Assembly: GCF_964355755.1 (NCBI RefSeq)
Contig: NC_092674.1
Span: 26,278,001-26,342,000 of the forward strand
Direction: 5' to 3'
Source: Antedon mediterranea
Taxonomy: Eukaryota; Echinodermata; Crinoidea; Comatulida; Antedonidae
Length of the DNA stretch: 64,000 nucleotides
This document shows positions 1 to 11,700 of this stretch, piece by piece. The translations under genes were made by a program, and so were the position numbers. The notes under the pieces were generated by a model that was given only the letters and a program-made list of their open reading frames with translations, had not been told where the DNA came from and made no database searches. Every line of letters starts with the position of its first letter. Position 1 is the stretch's first letter.

Positions 1-700
1 AAAAAAAGATCATATCCCGGTGTGCTGATTTGGGTAGGCGTGGCGGACAGACAGACAGATGAGTCCGTAGATAATACCTTTACCTTTTACCTTTTTTAAA
101 ATAGGTAACTATTTATTCTCTACAGTTTTCAGTAACACAAATCTAGTTCTCACCTTTTTTTTAATAAATGTACAACATTGGGCCATTTCTGGAAGTTTCA
201 ACGTCAATTTCTAACTGCATTAAATTCCTCACTAGTACAGGTTAAATCAAAGCTGGTACAGAGTAACCATGAATTGGAATGAAATTAAATGTCCAAAAAG
301 GGGGATTGTTATCATTGTCAACTAAAAACAATACAAAAAGATCAAAGGATTACCTACAGTACTTTTAGCATGGACAAAGGATGTCACAAAAATCAAAAGA
401 CACAAGGCTTTAACTTAAAAACAGCAAAAAGATCTGTACAGTACAGTGGACTAATATAAAAAGAAATCCAATCTGATTAGAATTTCTTTATTTGGTAATC
501 AAGATTAAAAACAATTACACCATAGAAATAAAACAAAAAAAGATTTGTGCAAAAAAAATCCCCCCAAAAACAGGCCTTGATTGGAACAAATGCCAAGTCA
601 TAAACTTTATTTTCACTCAGTTCTTTCCAAAAAGAACTAAATGTACCTTAAACAAAAAAAAGATTAACAAATTTATATAGCAAAGCTGTTCCTAGCATTA
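1..700. other. non-coding AT-rich flank
   Basis: No gene is seen. A short TTTACC/ACCTTT repeat lies at 76-96 and A-rich runs at 530-660. The 62-residue frame at 492-680 is lysine/asparagine-rich and looks like chance. Confidence 0.5.
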
Positions 701-1083
701 TGCACTTTGTCAATTGTATGACCCATTACACAACTCCTGGGAGAGGTGCATCATTGATGCGTCAATTACAAATAATTATTGACGGGTACGTCACATCAAT
801 GAACAATGGTGTGTCAATGTCTGTCACTATAAGCACCTTGAGCACCTTTGGTGGCGAAGTGAACTCTAGAAATCTGCATTATTATTATTATTATTCTATT
901 ACTTTATCACCCACCATATCACCAACAACCTGGTCACAATGTGTCATTGTTCTTCAAAATGAGTGCATCATGGTCACCTAAAGGTAAGTCACTTTTTTGA
1001 CACAGGGGTGTGTCATGGTATTCATAAAGTATGACGCACCTCTCCCGAGGGTCGTATAGCGGGTCATACAATTGACAAGTGCA
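701..1083. mobile_element. MITE, family F, TTA target duplication
   Basis: Terminal inverted repeats start TGCACTTTGTCAATTGTATG and end CATACAATTGACAAGTGCA, then continue inward with GACCC and a GGGAGAGGTGC motif. TTA lies directly outside both ends (698-700 and 1084-1086), as for PIF/Harbinger elements, which duplicate a TWA target. No transposase is encoded. The two open frames inside are on opposite strands over the repeats and are not genes. Confidence 0.75.
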
Positions 1084-1439
1084 TTACAACATGAATCGTC
1101 CAAGTTTAGATAAAACACTACACTTACAAAAATCTTTGGTTTTGGTAAGCTATTTCCTGTGGTCTTGTAACATTCACAATCTTTTGTGGAATTATGTGTC
1201 GTTGATCCCATTGTACATATCCGTCTTCATTTCAAAAAACTGAAATTTAATTTTTTTTTTATTAAAACAGTGTTTGCTCAGATTATTATATTTAATTCTG
1301 CCACTAAAACACAATCAACAATTTTTGGCGAAGAAACTGAGAATTCACGTTTAGAATAAAAAATTATGGAAAGAAAAATATAATAAGTTAAATTTACCCT
1401 AGAACACATTAATAATATTACATGTACTTGTTATCAGTT

Positions 1440-1995
1440 TTTACCCATAAAACTCTCTCTGCCGGGCAATACCAGGACTTATCGGGCGGGCATGGATTAT
1501 GACCGATTTCAAGTAATAATCGACTGCTGAGGCCTGAGTGAAGCAAGTTAAAATTATACAACCGAAAAAGCCATACAATTTTAATCAAAGTAAGCCTATT
1601 GACATCTATCTAGGCTAGCTAGAATAAGATGCCATGTTGTAATTGTATGGACATCTTCAACCTAGCCTAGCCTAGGCCTACTTTCTTAAAAATATCTTTT
1701 TGATGTATATTATAGGGCCTATATACACACAAAAAGTCATTAACTGTACCCGGGCGTTTAGATGCTGCGGCCGGGCGCACTCCGGGCGTTCACGGCGGGT
1801 GGTTTTTATAGTCCTAGCGTAAGCTAGGCTAGGCCTACAGTAACACTTCTGTTTGCGAACTACAGGCAGAGACAGGCCTAGCCTAGCCTTGTTGTGGGCG
1901 TAGGCTAGCCTAGGCCTAGCCTGGTAGGTCCTAAAACTAGCCTGGCCCTAGGCTTACTAGATTCTAAAGGTGCCTAGGCCATAGCATAGGTAAGG
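1440..1995. repeat. GC-richer patch with dispersed AGGCCTAG repeats
   Basis: The octamer AGGCCTAG/CTAGGCCT and its relatives (GCCTAGCCTAGCC) recur more than ten times, mainly at 1600-1995. A CpG-richer segment (ccgggcgcactccgggcg) lies at 1765-1800. No open frame of note is seen. It could be a degenerate satellite. Confidence 0.45.
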
Positions 1996-3416
1996 TTCTT
2001 CTCATTTTTGTAAATACCTCAAAATCTGACGACTGCGATGAACATCTTTATATTACTTGTCAACGATATGCGAAATATTAAATGATAACTATAAAATCAT
2101 CTCATCATCAGCAGCAGCATGACAAACGTATAAATCATAAATCATGTGGTGGATTCGATTAAATTGATAACGCCCTCAATAAATCTGGCAAGCAGACGAC
2201 AAGTGATGATCTGGATATATATTTACCGTAATATAAATATTTAAATTAGATTACTGTATAAGGTTTAAACAAGCTTAAATACACTACATCTACTATATTT
2301 ATAAATTTATAAAAAAATAATAAACCGAGCTACAATAATTTGTTTAAGAATACATGGAAACAATCAAGAAATGGCAGACATAAACATTTAAAACCTCCAT
2401 GATCTCAATGAATGAAATAATTTCAATTTTTAACTGGTAATTTTTAGGAATTAGTTTGAGAGTTTAGAATAGTCAAATCAAATCAAGGAAATTTAACAAC
2501 AGGATGACCCAGGAGATTAAAAGGTTTATCTGTGGCTGCGACATGATCAGTTCCACACACATTAACAGACAATGCACGCCACAGAGAATATGTACATAGT
2601 ACAGTACTGTTGGTATTTGTTGAAGCCAGCTCAGTATCCTAGATTACCTTGTTCAAATCAAGTTTGTCTCCTTGTGTAATTTTCTCATGTGCGAATTTGA
2701 TTTGATTTATTTCACTACCATATAATTTTCAATACAAAAAACCTTTGTGGCAATTTGTTGTTAGGTTGCTTTGGTACTAGGGACAGGCCAAAAGAAGGGG
2801 ATTTGGGGATTTGGGGATTTGCATTTCATCTGCAAAATGGCTAATTTTAAAAACATGGTACACTCACCACCATATATAACACTATAAAATAAGACAGTGA
2901 CTAGACTTATGTTGTAACTGGGTTTTATTAAATCTGTACAAGCTGTTAATTGGAATAATAATACAGTAAATACACGCTCTAGAAAATTCTAAAAACGTTA
3001 TGAAAAACGCACAATATGATGATGACCAGAAGCTGAATGTAAACGTGTTGAGTTTGCAAAATATTATTAGCTTAAAAAAAAACCTTGTGATTTTATACTA
3101 TGATTTAAATATCCCATTTCAATATTGTATTAATTTGGCTTTGAACTCATAATTACTAAATTAAATTTGTTTAAAATTATCGCCTAGAACTAAAAGTTAA
3201 TATCAAACAAAATTAAAAATTTAAATATATATTCATGATGATTCACTAATACAAACTCAGTTTCACAATGTAAAAAAAATGCACATTTAAAAGAGCACAA
3301 AATTATTAACAGTGATTGGATATTGTGATTTGCTAATTTGCATACAGATGTACTAGTATTAAGAAATCATAATCGAATACAGCACCAATGAAATGACACT
3401 TTCCCTGCTGATAATC
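1996..3416. other. non-coding AT-rich stretch
   Basis: No gene or inverted-repeat element is seen. A triplicated 8-bp GGGGATTT run lies at 2799-2821. Confidence 0.5.
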
Positions 3417-3662
3417 AAAGTGCATCTAGGAAGCATTGTAATAAATATGCTAATAAGCAATTTACATATTTCCCAGGTGAACATTTATCGCTATAAATTT
3501 CTCAGAGCTTGTGAAAGTTGCATTACATATTTTTACTATAAATACCTTAATATTAGTCTATGTATGGATTTTAGAAACTTAAAACTTTCTGTCTAGAACA
3601 AAGTGCATCTAGGAAGCATTATGCTAATGAGCAATTTACATAATTTCCCAGGTAGACATTTT
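3417..3662. repeat. dispersed direct repeat pair (~65 bp)
   Basis: The segment starting AAGTGCATCTAGGAAGCATT at 3418 recurs at 3600. Both copies continue through ATGCTAAT.AGCAATTTACAT and TTTCCCAGGT. The second copy lacks a short internal AATAAAT stretch. It is a local duplication about 182 bp apart. Confidence 0.6.
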
Positions 3663-5486
3663 GTGACAATATGCTTTTAAATGTTATTATGCAAATGTTT
3701 AATTTGATTAAGAAAATTGATCTTAACAACAACTACAAATAGAATATAGATATTGAATGAGCATAAATTAATTATAACTTATTGTTTTTTATTACAAATT
3801 CTCAGCTTTTTTTCTTTTCTTAGGATTCAGTTTAAAAAAGCCTTTTTAAAAATTCAATCAACTTCCACATATGTATGTGAAATAGATCAAGATGTTGGTA
3901 ATGTTATAGCTACATGTTATACTTTGATCAAAAAGTATCGCAGGTTAAAATAAACTTTACAATATTCATCTTCAAAAAAAGGCTACAGCTTGAACAAAAA
4001 GAATAATTTATAAATACAAGTTTCAGTCGTATAGTATTAATAGAAAAAAATTCACTCAATGCTCAGCATTAAAGTTCGCTAAAATAGAAATACAATATGT
4101 ATATATAAACACCAAGGTCTCTTAACAACATACATAAACCATGGAATGGTACAGTGATGCATAACAAATTTTTATGAGAAAGACAAGATATAAATGAACA
4201 TACATGAACAAAAACATATAGGAACACATATAATAAATATTTTGAAGAAAAACAAAATTCAACAAAATGGTTAAAATATCCAAAACAAAATAATAAATAT
4301 ACATATTTTGACAACACATTTAAAAAGCCCATTTTTATCATGAGTGCAGAAGAGGGATTAAAAATCTGAACTTGGCCAAATATTTTGTCAACAATTTGAA
4401 TGAATATATTGGAATTTGATCTTTCACAAGAAAAATACAAAAATACACAACCCAAATGGACACACACGCAATATGTACATAAATAACAAAATATTAATAC
4501 TGTAATAAATGGTTTTAAAATACAGATAATTTTGACTATTGTAATAGGTTATATTTTGTCTCATTTTGTCTCTTTCTGTATGCTGAGTTATAACATTCCC
4601 ATCATATAGTTTTTAGCAAAATTGTGAGTGAGCTGTCAGAAAGAACGTTCGTTGTTCATTCATATTGAATGTTTCTGCTAGATCCTCTTCCAAACAAAAC
4701 CCTTGACACATGCATACATAGATGAACACACATGTATACACACATGAACAAAATTGTTGTATCCACACAGAACTATTTTGTTTTAAACTTACATAAAAAC
4801 AATATGATTTAAAAACCAGATGGGCGTCTCCCACCCTATTTTTCGAATAGATTTTACACTTGGCGTCTCGTATCTATCATTACTTTATATTTAATATATC
4901 GTTTATTTATTTATCTCCTAAATAATTATTTACAGTCAATATCTTATCTATACACATTGTACAAAAACAGAGTTAAAAAATTTCTTTATTTCTTATGTTA
5001 CAAGTTTCACACCAAAATGTTTGGATATTATTTTTTTAAAACTTTCTGCAAACGACTGTGCAAAACTATGCTTGTAAAGTTCCTTTGATAGGAAAAAATA
5101 TAGATATTATAAGACACATCCCATTTGCAGTTTTTGCTTGAAAGACCAGGACGCCCTCTATAGTTTATCAATCTGGCAAAATGTCATTGCATCGATGTTT
5201 GAAAAAAGCCTTTGAAGGATTAACTTGAAGAACACAGAGATGAGGTTCAACAATCCTAGCTGTTAATTCCACTACCTTTGTGTGTTTTTATTTGGGTACC
5301 CATTTATTCTCATGGTAAAGTATTGTGAAAGTTTCTTTTGATCAAAACCAACTGTTTTTCCATCTGCTAACAAAATTTGGAATTATTTAAAAGACTAGTC
5401 TTCAGAAATTCTATAACTCCAGCATGTGTGATTGTAATTCTGAAAAACCACAGTTGCACCCTCCGCCGCTCCGCAACAAATATTCA
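3663..5486 (-). other. 3' flank / probable 3' UTR of shroom
   Basis: AT-rich sequence downstream of the shroom stop with no convincing coding frame. Minus-strand AATAAA hexamers occur near 5298-5303, 4978-4984 and in the 4900-4912 run. I cannot say which, if any, is the used poly(A) signal. The open frames at 4069-4467 and 4613-4834 are AT-rich, lack family resemblance and are treated as chance. Confidence 0.4.
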
Positions 5487-5756
5487 TTATAACGCTTTAT
5501 CACTTGATAGCATACTTCCACGTAACGCTTGTAATTGTTCTTCGCCTAGTTTAATCTTATCGTTAAATTCTCGGGACATCCACGTTAAGTTGGACTTCGT
5601 TTTAATAAAATACTCATAATCTTGGTACTGTTCCGTGTTTAAGTTCGTTTTGAGAAACGTTGACACAGTTTTACTCTTTTTATCAACAGAATTTTTTAGT
5701 GTTTTTGCATCTTCATATTGCTGTCTCAGTTTTGTTAACAGTTGCTGTAGACTAGT
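5487..5756 (-). CDS. shroom: shroom last coding exon, end of ASD2 and stop
   Basis: A 270-bp exon encodes residues 1601-1689 and a TAA stop at 5489-5487. Acceptor is attattccag. The peptide contains QQYEDAKTLKNSVDKK, TEQYQDYEYFIKTKSNL and NDKIKLGEEQLQALRGSM, closely following the family's final ASD2 helix. Only seven residues follow the family's usual end of homology, so the C-terminus is complete. Confidence 0.93.
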   Translation of the reverse strand, partial: TSLQQLLTKLRQQYEDAKTLKNSVDKKSKTVSTFLKTNLNTEQYQDYEYFIKTKSNLTWMSREFNDKIKLGEEQLQALRGSMLSSDKAL

Positions 5757-8700
5757 CTGGAATAATAAAAACAAAATGTTAATTAGTTATTGTCACTAAA
5801 TCACAAACATTTATTTTGTCTCTGTCTATTTAATCAACATTCATTCATTCAACATAAAATCCACACCAGAACAGGATAAAATGAAAAATGGTCAGCAGGG
5901 CTGTCGCTGTAACTGAAATGAGACGGCTACACCAGCTATGTTGGAAACGGGGGAGCACTAACATGTAATATTAACAGTCTGTCAAAATTAGATATCGTAA
6001 TTTCAAATTATTATTATTATTTATTATTTTATTTATATAGCGCTTTTCCAAATTAGTATAAAATGATCAAAGCGCTTTACATCAGCACACCCAACAATGA
6101 GTTACTTCTTAGGAAATAGATGTGTTTATAGGGCTTTTTTAAATTTTAAAACCGTGGTTTGTTCCCGGATCACAGACGGGAGTTCGTTCCACATCACCGG
6201 TCCAAATTTAGAGAAAGTATTATTTCCAGAGGTCCGCTTTTCGAGACAGTGATCCAATCTAGTGTGATCTATCTCGGACCTCAGGCCTCTCTTAGCACAT
6301 CTATACACCCGTAAGAGATTGCTCAGATAACAAGGCGCATTATTATTTATACAATTGTAGACATGAAGTAACACTTTAAAAGTGATTCTACTTTCAACAG
6401 CTGTCAAAAAGGGAACGCTCACAACTTTAGGGGGAGCACTTCCCACTATATCTGTCCCTGAAGTAGCTACATTTTACAGTGTAGAGAAAGAGGGCTATAA
6501 TGGCACAATACTAAGGAATCTGGCATATAAAAATGTTATTTGTATCAATAGGCCAGGCCACATTTTTTACGATAGGATACTTTTATGTTGAATGTATGTA
6601 CAGAAAATTATAAAACTAACTTTCTGTTCCTCATCGTCTTCCGCTTCGGCCGTACTAAGGGCGTTCTCAGCCCTTGCTACTCGTCCTGACAGTGATAACA
6701 ACAAGTCAATTATTTTACTCTGTTCCTCTATGTACTGATTGTATTTTCGTATTTCCCTTCGTTCACACACTTTCTTTACAACTTCTGTTACTTCACTGTT
6801 GAGAAAAGAAAATATTTGTTAATACATCTGCTACAATATAAAATCCAATTTTAACTTATATTCACACTGGTAAAATCAAAACCAAAACTTATTAATGGCA
6901 GAGTTGCCCGTCTCTATTTTCAGATTCTGCAGTATTGTGCATGTTTGTGGGTGGTACGCCACTCCTTCCTCACAAACGAGTCTGAATTACCGACAGCCCC
7001 AGAGCTTAAAAACAGGTACCAATTGTTTACATCTATGTAAGGAGGAACAAGAAGGATAAAGGATTCAGCACTGCAGTGACTTAATTGGAGCTCGAACCCA
7101 CAACCTCTGGATAGTGCGTCCAATAATCATAGCCTTCATTATAGTGTTGTTTATTTCTTAAAGCTCTGTCCGCACTATCAAACTAGTTTGACAAAAAAGG
7201 TGTGATGTGCCCAAATATCGTAGTGATAAGATTTCACCATGTCCATATATGGGCACATCATATTTTTTGTCACATCAAGTTTGATAGTGTAGACAGAGAT
7301 TAATAGCCACCCTTTATATTATATTATATTATTTATATTATTATTAATACTCTTGTATTACTTACTTTCCAAGCTCTTCATTTTTCTTTTTATCTTCTTC
7401 AAGCTCTTGTAATTCTAATTTCAGTCCTTCTAACTTTTTGCTTATACTGTTTATTAACTCCGCCTAAAAATAAAATTGATTTTAAATGCTAAAAGATACA
7501 AAACTGACACATATACTGTACCATACACTAATAAGGGGATTAAAAAAGGCCCTGATGCTAAATAGGAACCTAAAAATGAATAATGGTATTGATGCAGCGA
7601 TTCATAAGGTTACTATATTATATTCTTCAGTCCTTATATAAATATAATAAAACCCATCCACCCACATTTTTTTTTTATATTTATGTAAAAAAGGTATTTT
7701 TGCAATAATTGGAGGATTTGCGATATTAATCAGCCAGTGGGAGTTATTGTTGTACATTACGAATTTTTACAATTAAGTGTCATGTGACAATATGATGCAT
7801 GTCTGAATAGGGTAAAAGGTAAACCAGATTGGCATTGGTTACCTTTTTCTTGTTTAATTCCTGTGTGTCTAACTCTTCTGAGCTTCCTTCAATCTCTTGC
7901 GATGCCTTCTTCATTAGGAGTGCCTTGGAGGTGGAAATGTAGTACTGTGATGTTGGTGACAGAGCAGGAATCGGAGATGTTGGTATCCTAAAGAAACAAA
8001 TGAAAAACAATTAGCTACACTAAACACAAACACGCTGCAAATTATCTATAGTTTACAAATTGAATACTCTAATACCTGTTGCAATACAGTACTTCAAAAG
8101 CAAAAAAAAATTGTCAAAATTAATTCACAAATAAATTTGTTTTTAAATCAAGCTTTCATTAGAGGCTAGCCCGAACTTGCCCATGTTTCACAAAGCTGTA
8201 GGTAGCCCAATTCCACATGCCATGAATAGGCCTACTTACTGGTGAGGCATGATTAGCTGTACCACACACACACATTGGTACTAAATACTGTACAACACAA
8301 TGGCAAGGGACAAACACTATTGTACACAGCCTACTAACTACACAGTAGTTGAACAACTATAGATTTACAATACATACACAACGTTCCCTTGCTATGAGTC
8401 ATATAATCCTGATATTGTTAAACCTCACTTGGCTTATCAAATTACTACAAAAATGCTGGCATAGTAATATAAATATTTATGTCACATTTTTAAAAGTCAA
8501 TCATTTCTACATATTTTGCTCTATAGACCTATAATTCTTAACTACTTATTTTGTTATTCATTTTATTGGTCTGCTGCATATTTGGGTTTCTATCTGGGGT
8601 TGCCCTAGCTTGCTTCATTGCAAGCTGTCCTATGCATTGTTACAGTATTCATTAGAAAAAATGTTGGAAATGTTTATGTTTTAATAGTTTCATAAAAAAT

Positions 8701-11700
8701 CATTAAATTTAATTATTAGTATTTTCATTTGATGTATATAATTGTTGCAAATTTTATACACATCCAACCGCAGGTGACTCACAAATTAGAAGTGGATATA
8801 GGCTATATCAGACTAAGCACCACTGCAATTAAGTGGAGTAGAAACAGTTGCGAGTTACTCCCCTGGTAATACTATTTATGTCAGGATTGAACCTAGGACC
8901 TTAGGATTGCAAGGCAATCATGTTAACCACCAAAGCCCCTTTCTCACAGATGTGCCTGCAATATACCGGTACAGTGCTGGCGTCGTGCCGGTATCGTTAC
9001 CGGCATATACCCATTCTCATCGGACTATCGTGCCGGAAATATAACCGGTATATACCGGCTTTCTGTGAGAAAGGAGTCGGGCATATTCGGCCAATAAAAA
9101 GTCTCTGACAAAATAATTATTGAGGGCGCCCTTTATTGTTATTGTTTTTGTCTAGCGATGATATGGCGGCGAATGTTAAGTTACAGATTATTATCTTCCT
9201 TTATAGCATATTTATGCAATACATGCTATGTACAGTATATTGTGCATATATTATACAGGTATAGCAATTAATTTGCCGTCATCGGCAATCTGTAAAACAC
9301 CTTAATTAGAAGGCTGTAGGCCTACAATTTACAAGGCGACGAAAGGTCAGGCACCAACAAACAAAGAGCTAATGGCCTAGCCTAGCGGCCTATATAGATT
9401 ATGCTACAAATTTCTTCTTGTCCCCTTATTTTAAGCAGCTCTCTTATCTCATTATCCCTTCAGTTCGACATTATTATTGTTAATTGAATTGAATAGGCGC
9501 CAAAGTGATACACTTGACTGCGCAAGGTGTCAAAGCCTCGACGGGGAACCCCGGAATATAACGGCAATACGTTCTCACAGAATGCCCGTCTGGCATTGCG
9601 GGGAATATCCCTAGAATATTACTAGGTCTAAAGCAGGTCATGTCGATGCCGGCATGGTGCCGGCATGATGCCAAGACGACCCGTTCTCACAGAAAACCAT
9701 ACCGGCATGGTAATGGTATATTCCCGCAATGTTCCTGGCACACAACTCTGTGAGAAAGGGGCTCAAGTTACAGCTCCACTACTTTTTCTAACTTCCTTAT
9801 ATTAATGCACGCCTTGTAAATTATAGTATGTCTCATGTCTTGCTCATTTTCAAACCCAATAAATAATTCTACATGAATTATACTTTCAGTCTAGGGTTAG
9901 TTGAAAATAGGCCAATTACCGTAACTTTCCTATACAATGATTGGTGAGCCTCTATTGAATCTAAATTAATTACCTTGTAATATCATAAAAAATAAGTGTA
10001 GTAGATTTGATTTAATATTTGTGATTTTTAATAATTTAAGGGAAAAAAGTCAAGAAAAACCTACAATGTTATTTTAAAAACATAAATCATTAAAACATAC
10101 ACAAATTTAGTAAGCTGGTATTTCTTCCTGGTAAAGCTACTAAACTTTAATCAATTTTACTCCTGGGTCAAGTGGCAACCAGGGGCTACCAGGATACAAT
10201 TCTGTATAATACAGTAAACAGAATGTATTATAGGGCCAACAAATCAATGGTGGATTGGGATTGGAGAAGGGGGGGGGGGGGGATAAGAATTATATCTAAC
10301 ATATAGAAAGCTTGATTGTACTATAATCTAACCAATTGAAAGCCTAATTGTACTATAGGCCTGCATTAGGCATTGTGAAAAAAAATCAACTAACCTGTCA
10401 GGTGACAATGGCCGGGTGAAGTGGGGAAGGCATCTAACCAATTGAAAGCCTAATTGTACTATTGGCCTGCATTAAGCATTGTGAAAAAAAAAACAACTAA
10501 CCTGTCAGGTGATGATGGACCATCTTTCACATGATTTTCAACGCAACCATTTGACATATCCGGAAATATTTCCATAATGTACGCTTCCGCACTGACCTCT
10601 GTCGATAACAAACGTATCAATTCAGAATCCTCGCAAGAACGAAGAATAATGTTTTTAAGTTCTTCCGAACGCTTGTCCGTTTCATGTATGCGTCGTTCTT
10701 TCCACCTTTCAAGTGACGACAATTGAGGATGCTCCGTTAAACTTGTTTTTGACAGCTTCCTGTTAATACAGTTTATATTTGATTCCTCTTGTTCGTGGGT
10801 ACTGTGACCGTTAGTTGGCAGAGAAAATCCGTTTGTAAATTCTGTTGTTATTGACGGGGAAATGCTTACGTCAGACGCAGGGGACAATGATGGGGTGATC
10901 GATGGAGATGTTTTGAAATCGCCGCCATCGTGAGATGGTCGATGGAATCTGTGACTATTGCCAACAACCTCTGAATTTGATCTGAAAAATACAATTTTTT
11001 AAGGAATTTAAATTCAATTTCAATGTAATACCATGAAGGAATATGTATACGACAAACATCCACAAGATTATGTTTAAATCAATAAATAATAAAAGAAAAT
11101 CAATATTTTCACTGTCAGTGTCGATGTACAGTATACATATAGTTAATGTTCAGTGGTAAAAATTAACAATAAATACCTCTAATAAAAGACCTCAAATTTA
11201 TCTGGCTTAGTTTAATACTACAGTGTAACTTAACTTAAGTGGTTTTTAATTGGAGGTAGACAAAATATTAAAATGTACAGAAGGGTTTAGTATGTCAAAT
11301 GGCAATCAGTACATGATGATCAAGACAGTGATATATGATAGGGGTGGAGAAGGCAGTGGGAATGATATAGGCGTACAAAATCAATATGATATAATATGCA
11401 TATAATATGACACAGTCAATACATCATATTGAACAAGTTAGTCACCAATAATTCACTTTCCCGTAAAGGAGCAAATATCTTTTAACACTACAGTCAACCC
11501 CTATCCAGGGGGACATCCCTGTTAAAGGGACACTTTCCTATGAAACCAACAAGGGCAATACATTTTTTTAAACTATAGCCAATTGGGTTGTCCCCTAATT
11601 AAGGGGACACTTTATAGATTCTACTATACATCAACAAAAAACCACTAATCTTTATTGGAACTAAGACCTTGGAGGAAAAAATATGCTAAAACCAAAATGC

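Noticed and set aside
4069-4834. 132- and 73-codon minus frames downstream of shroom
   Set aside because: AT-rich, hydrophobic, low-complexity readings of UTR or flank with no recognisable motif.
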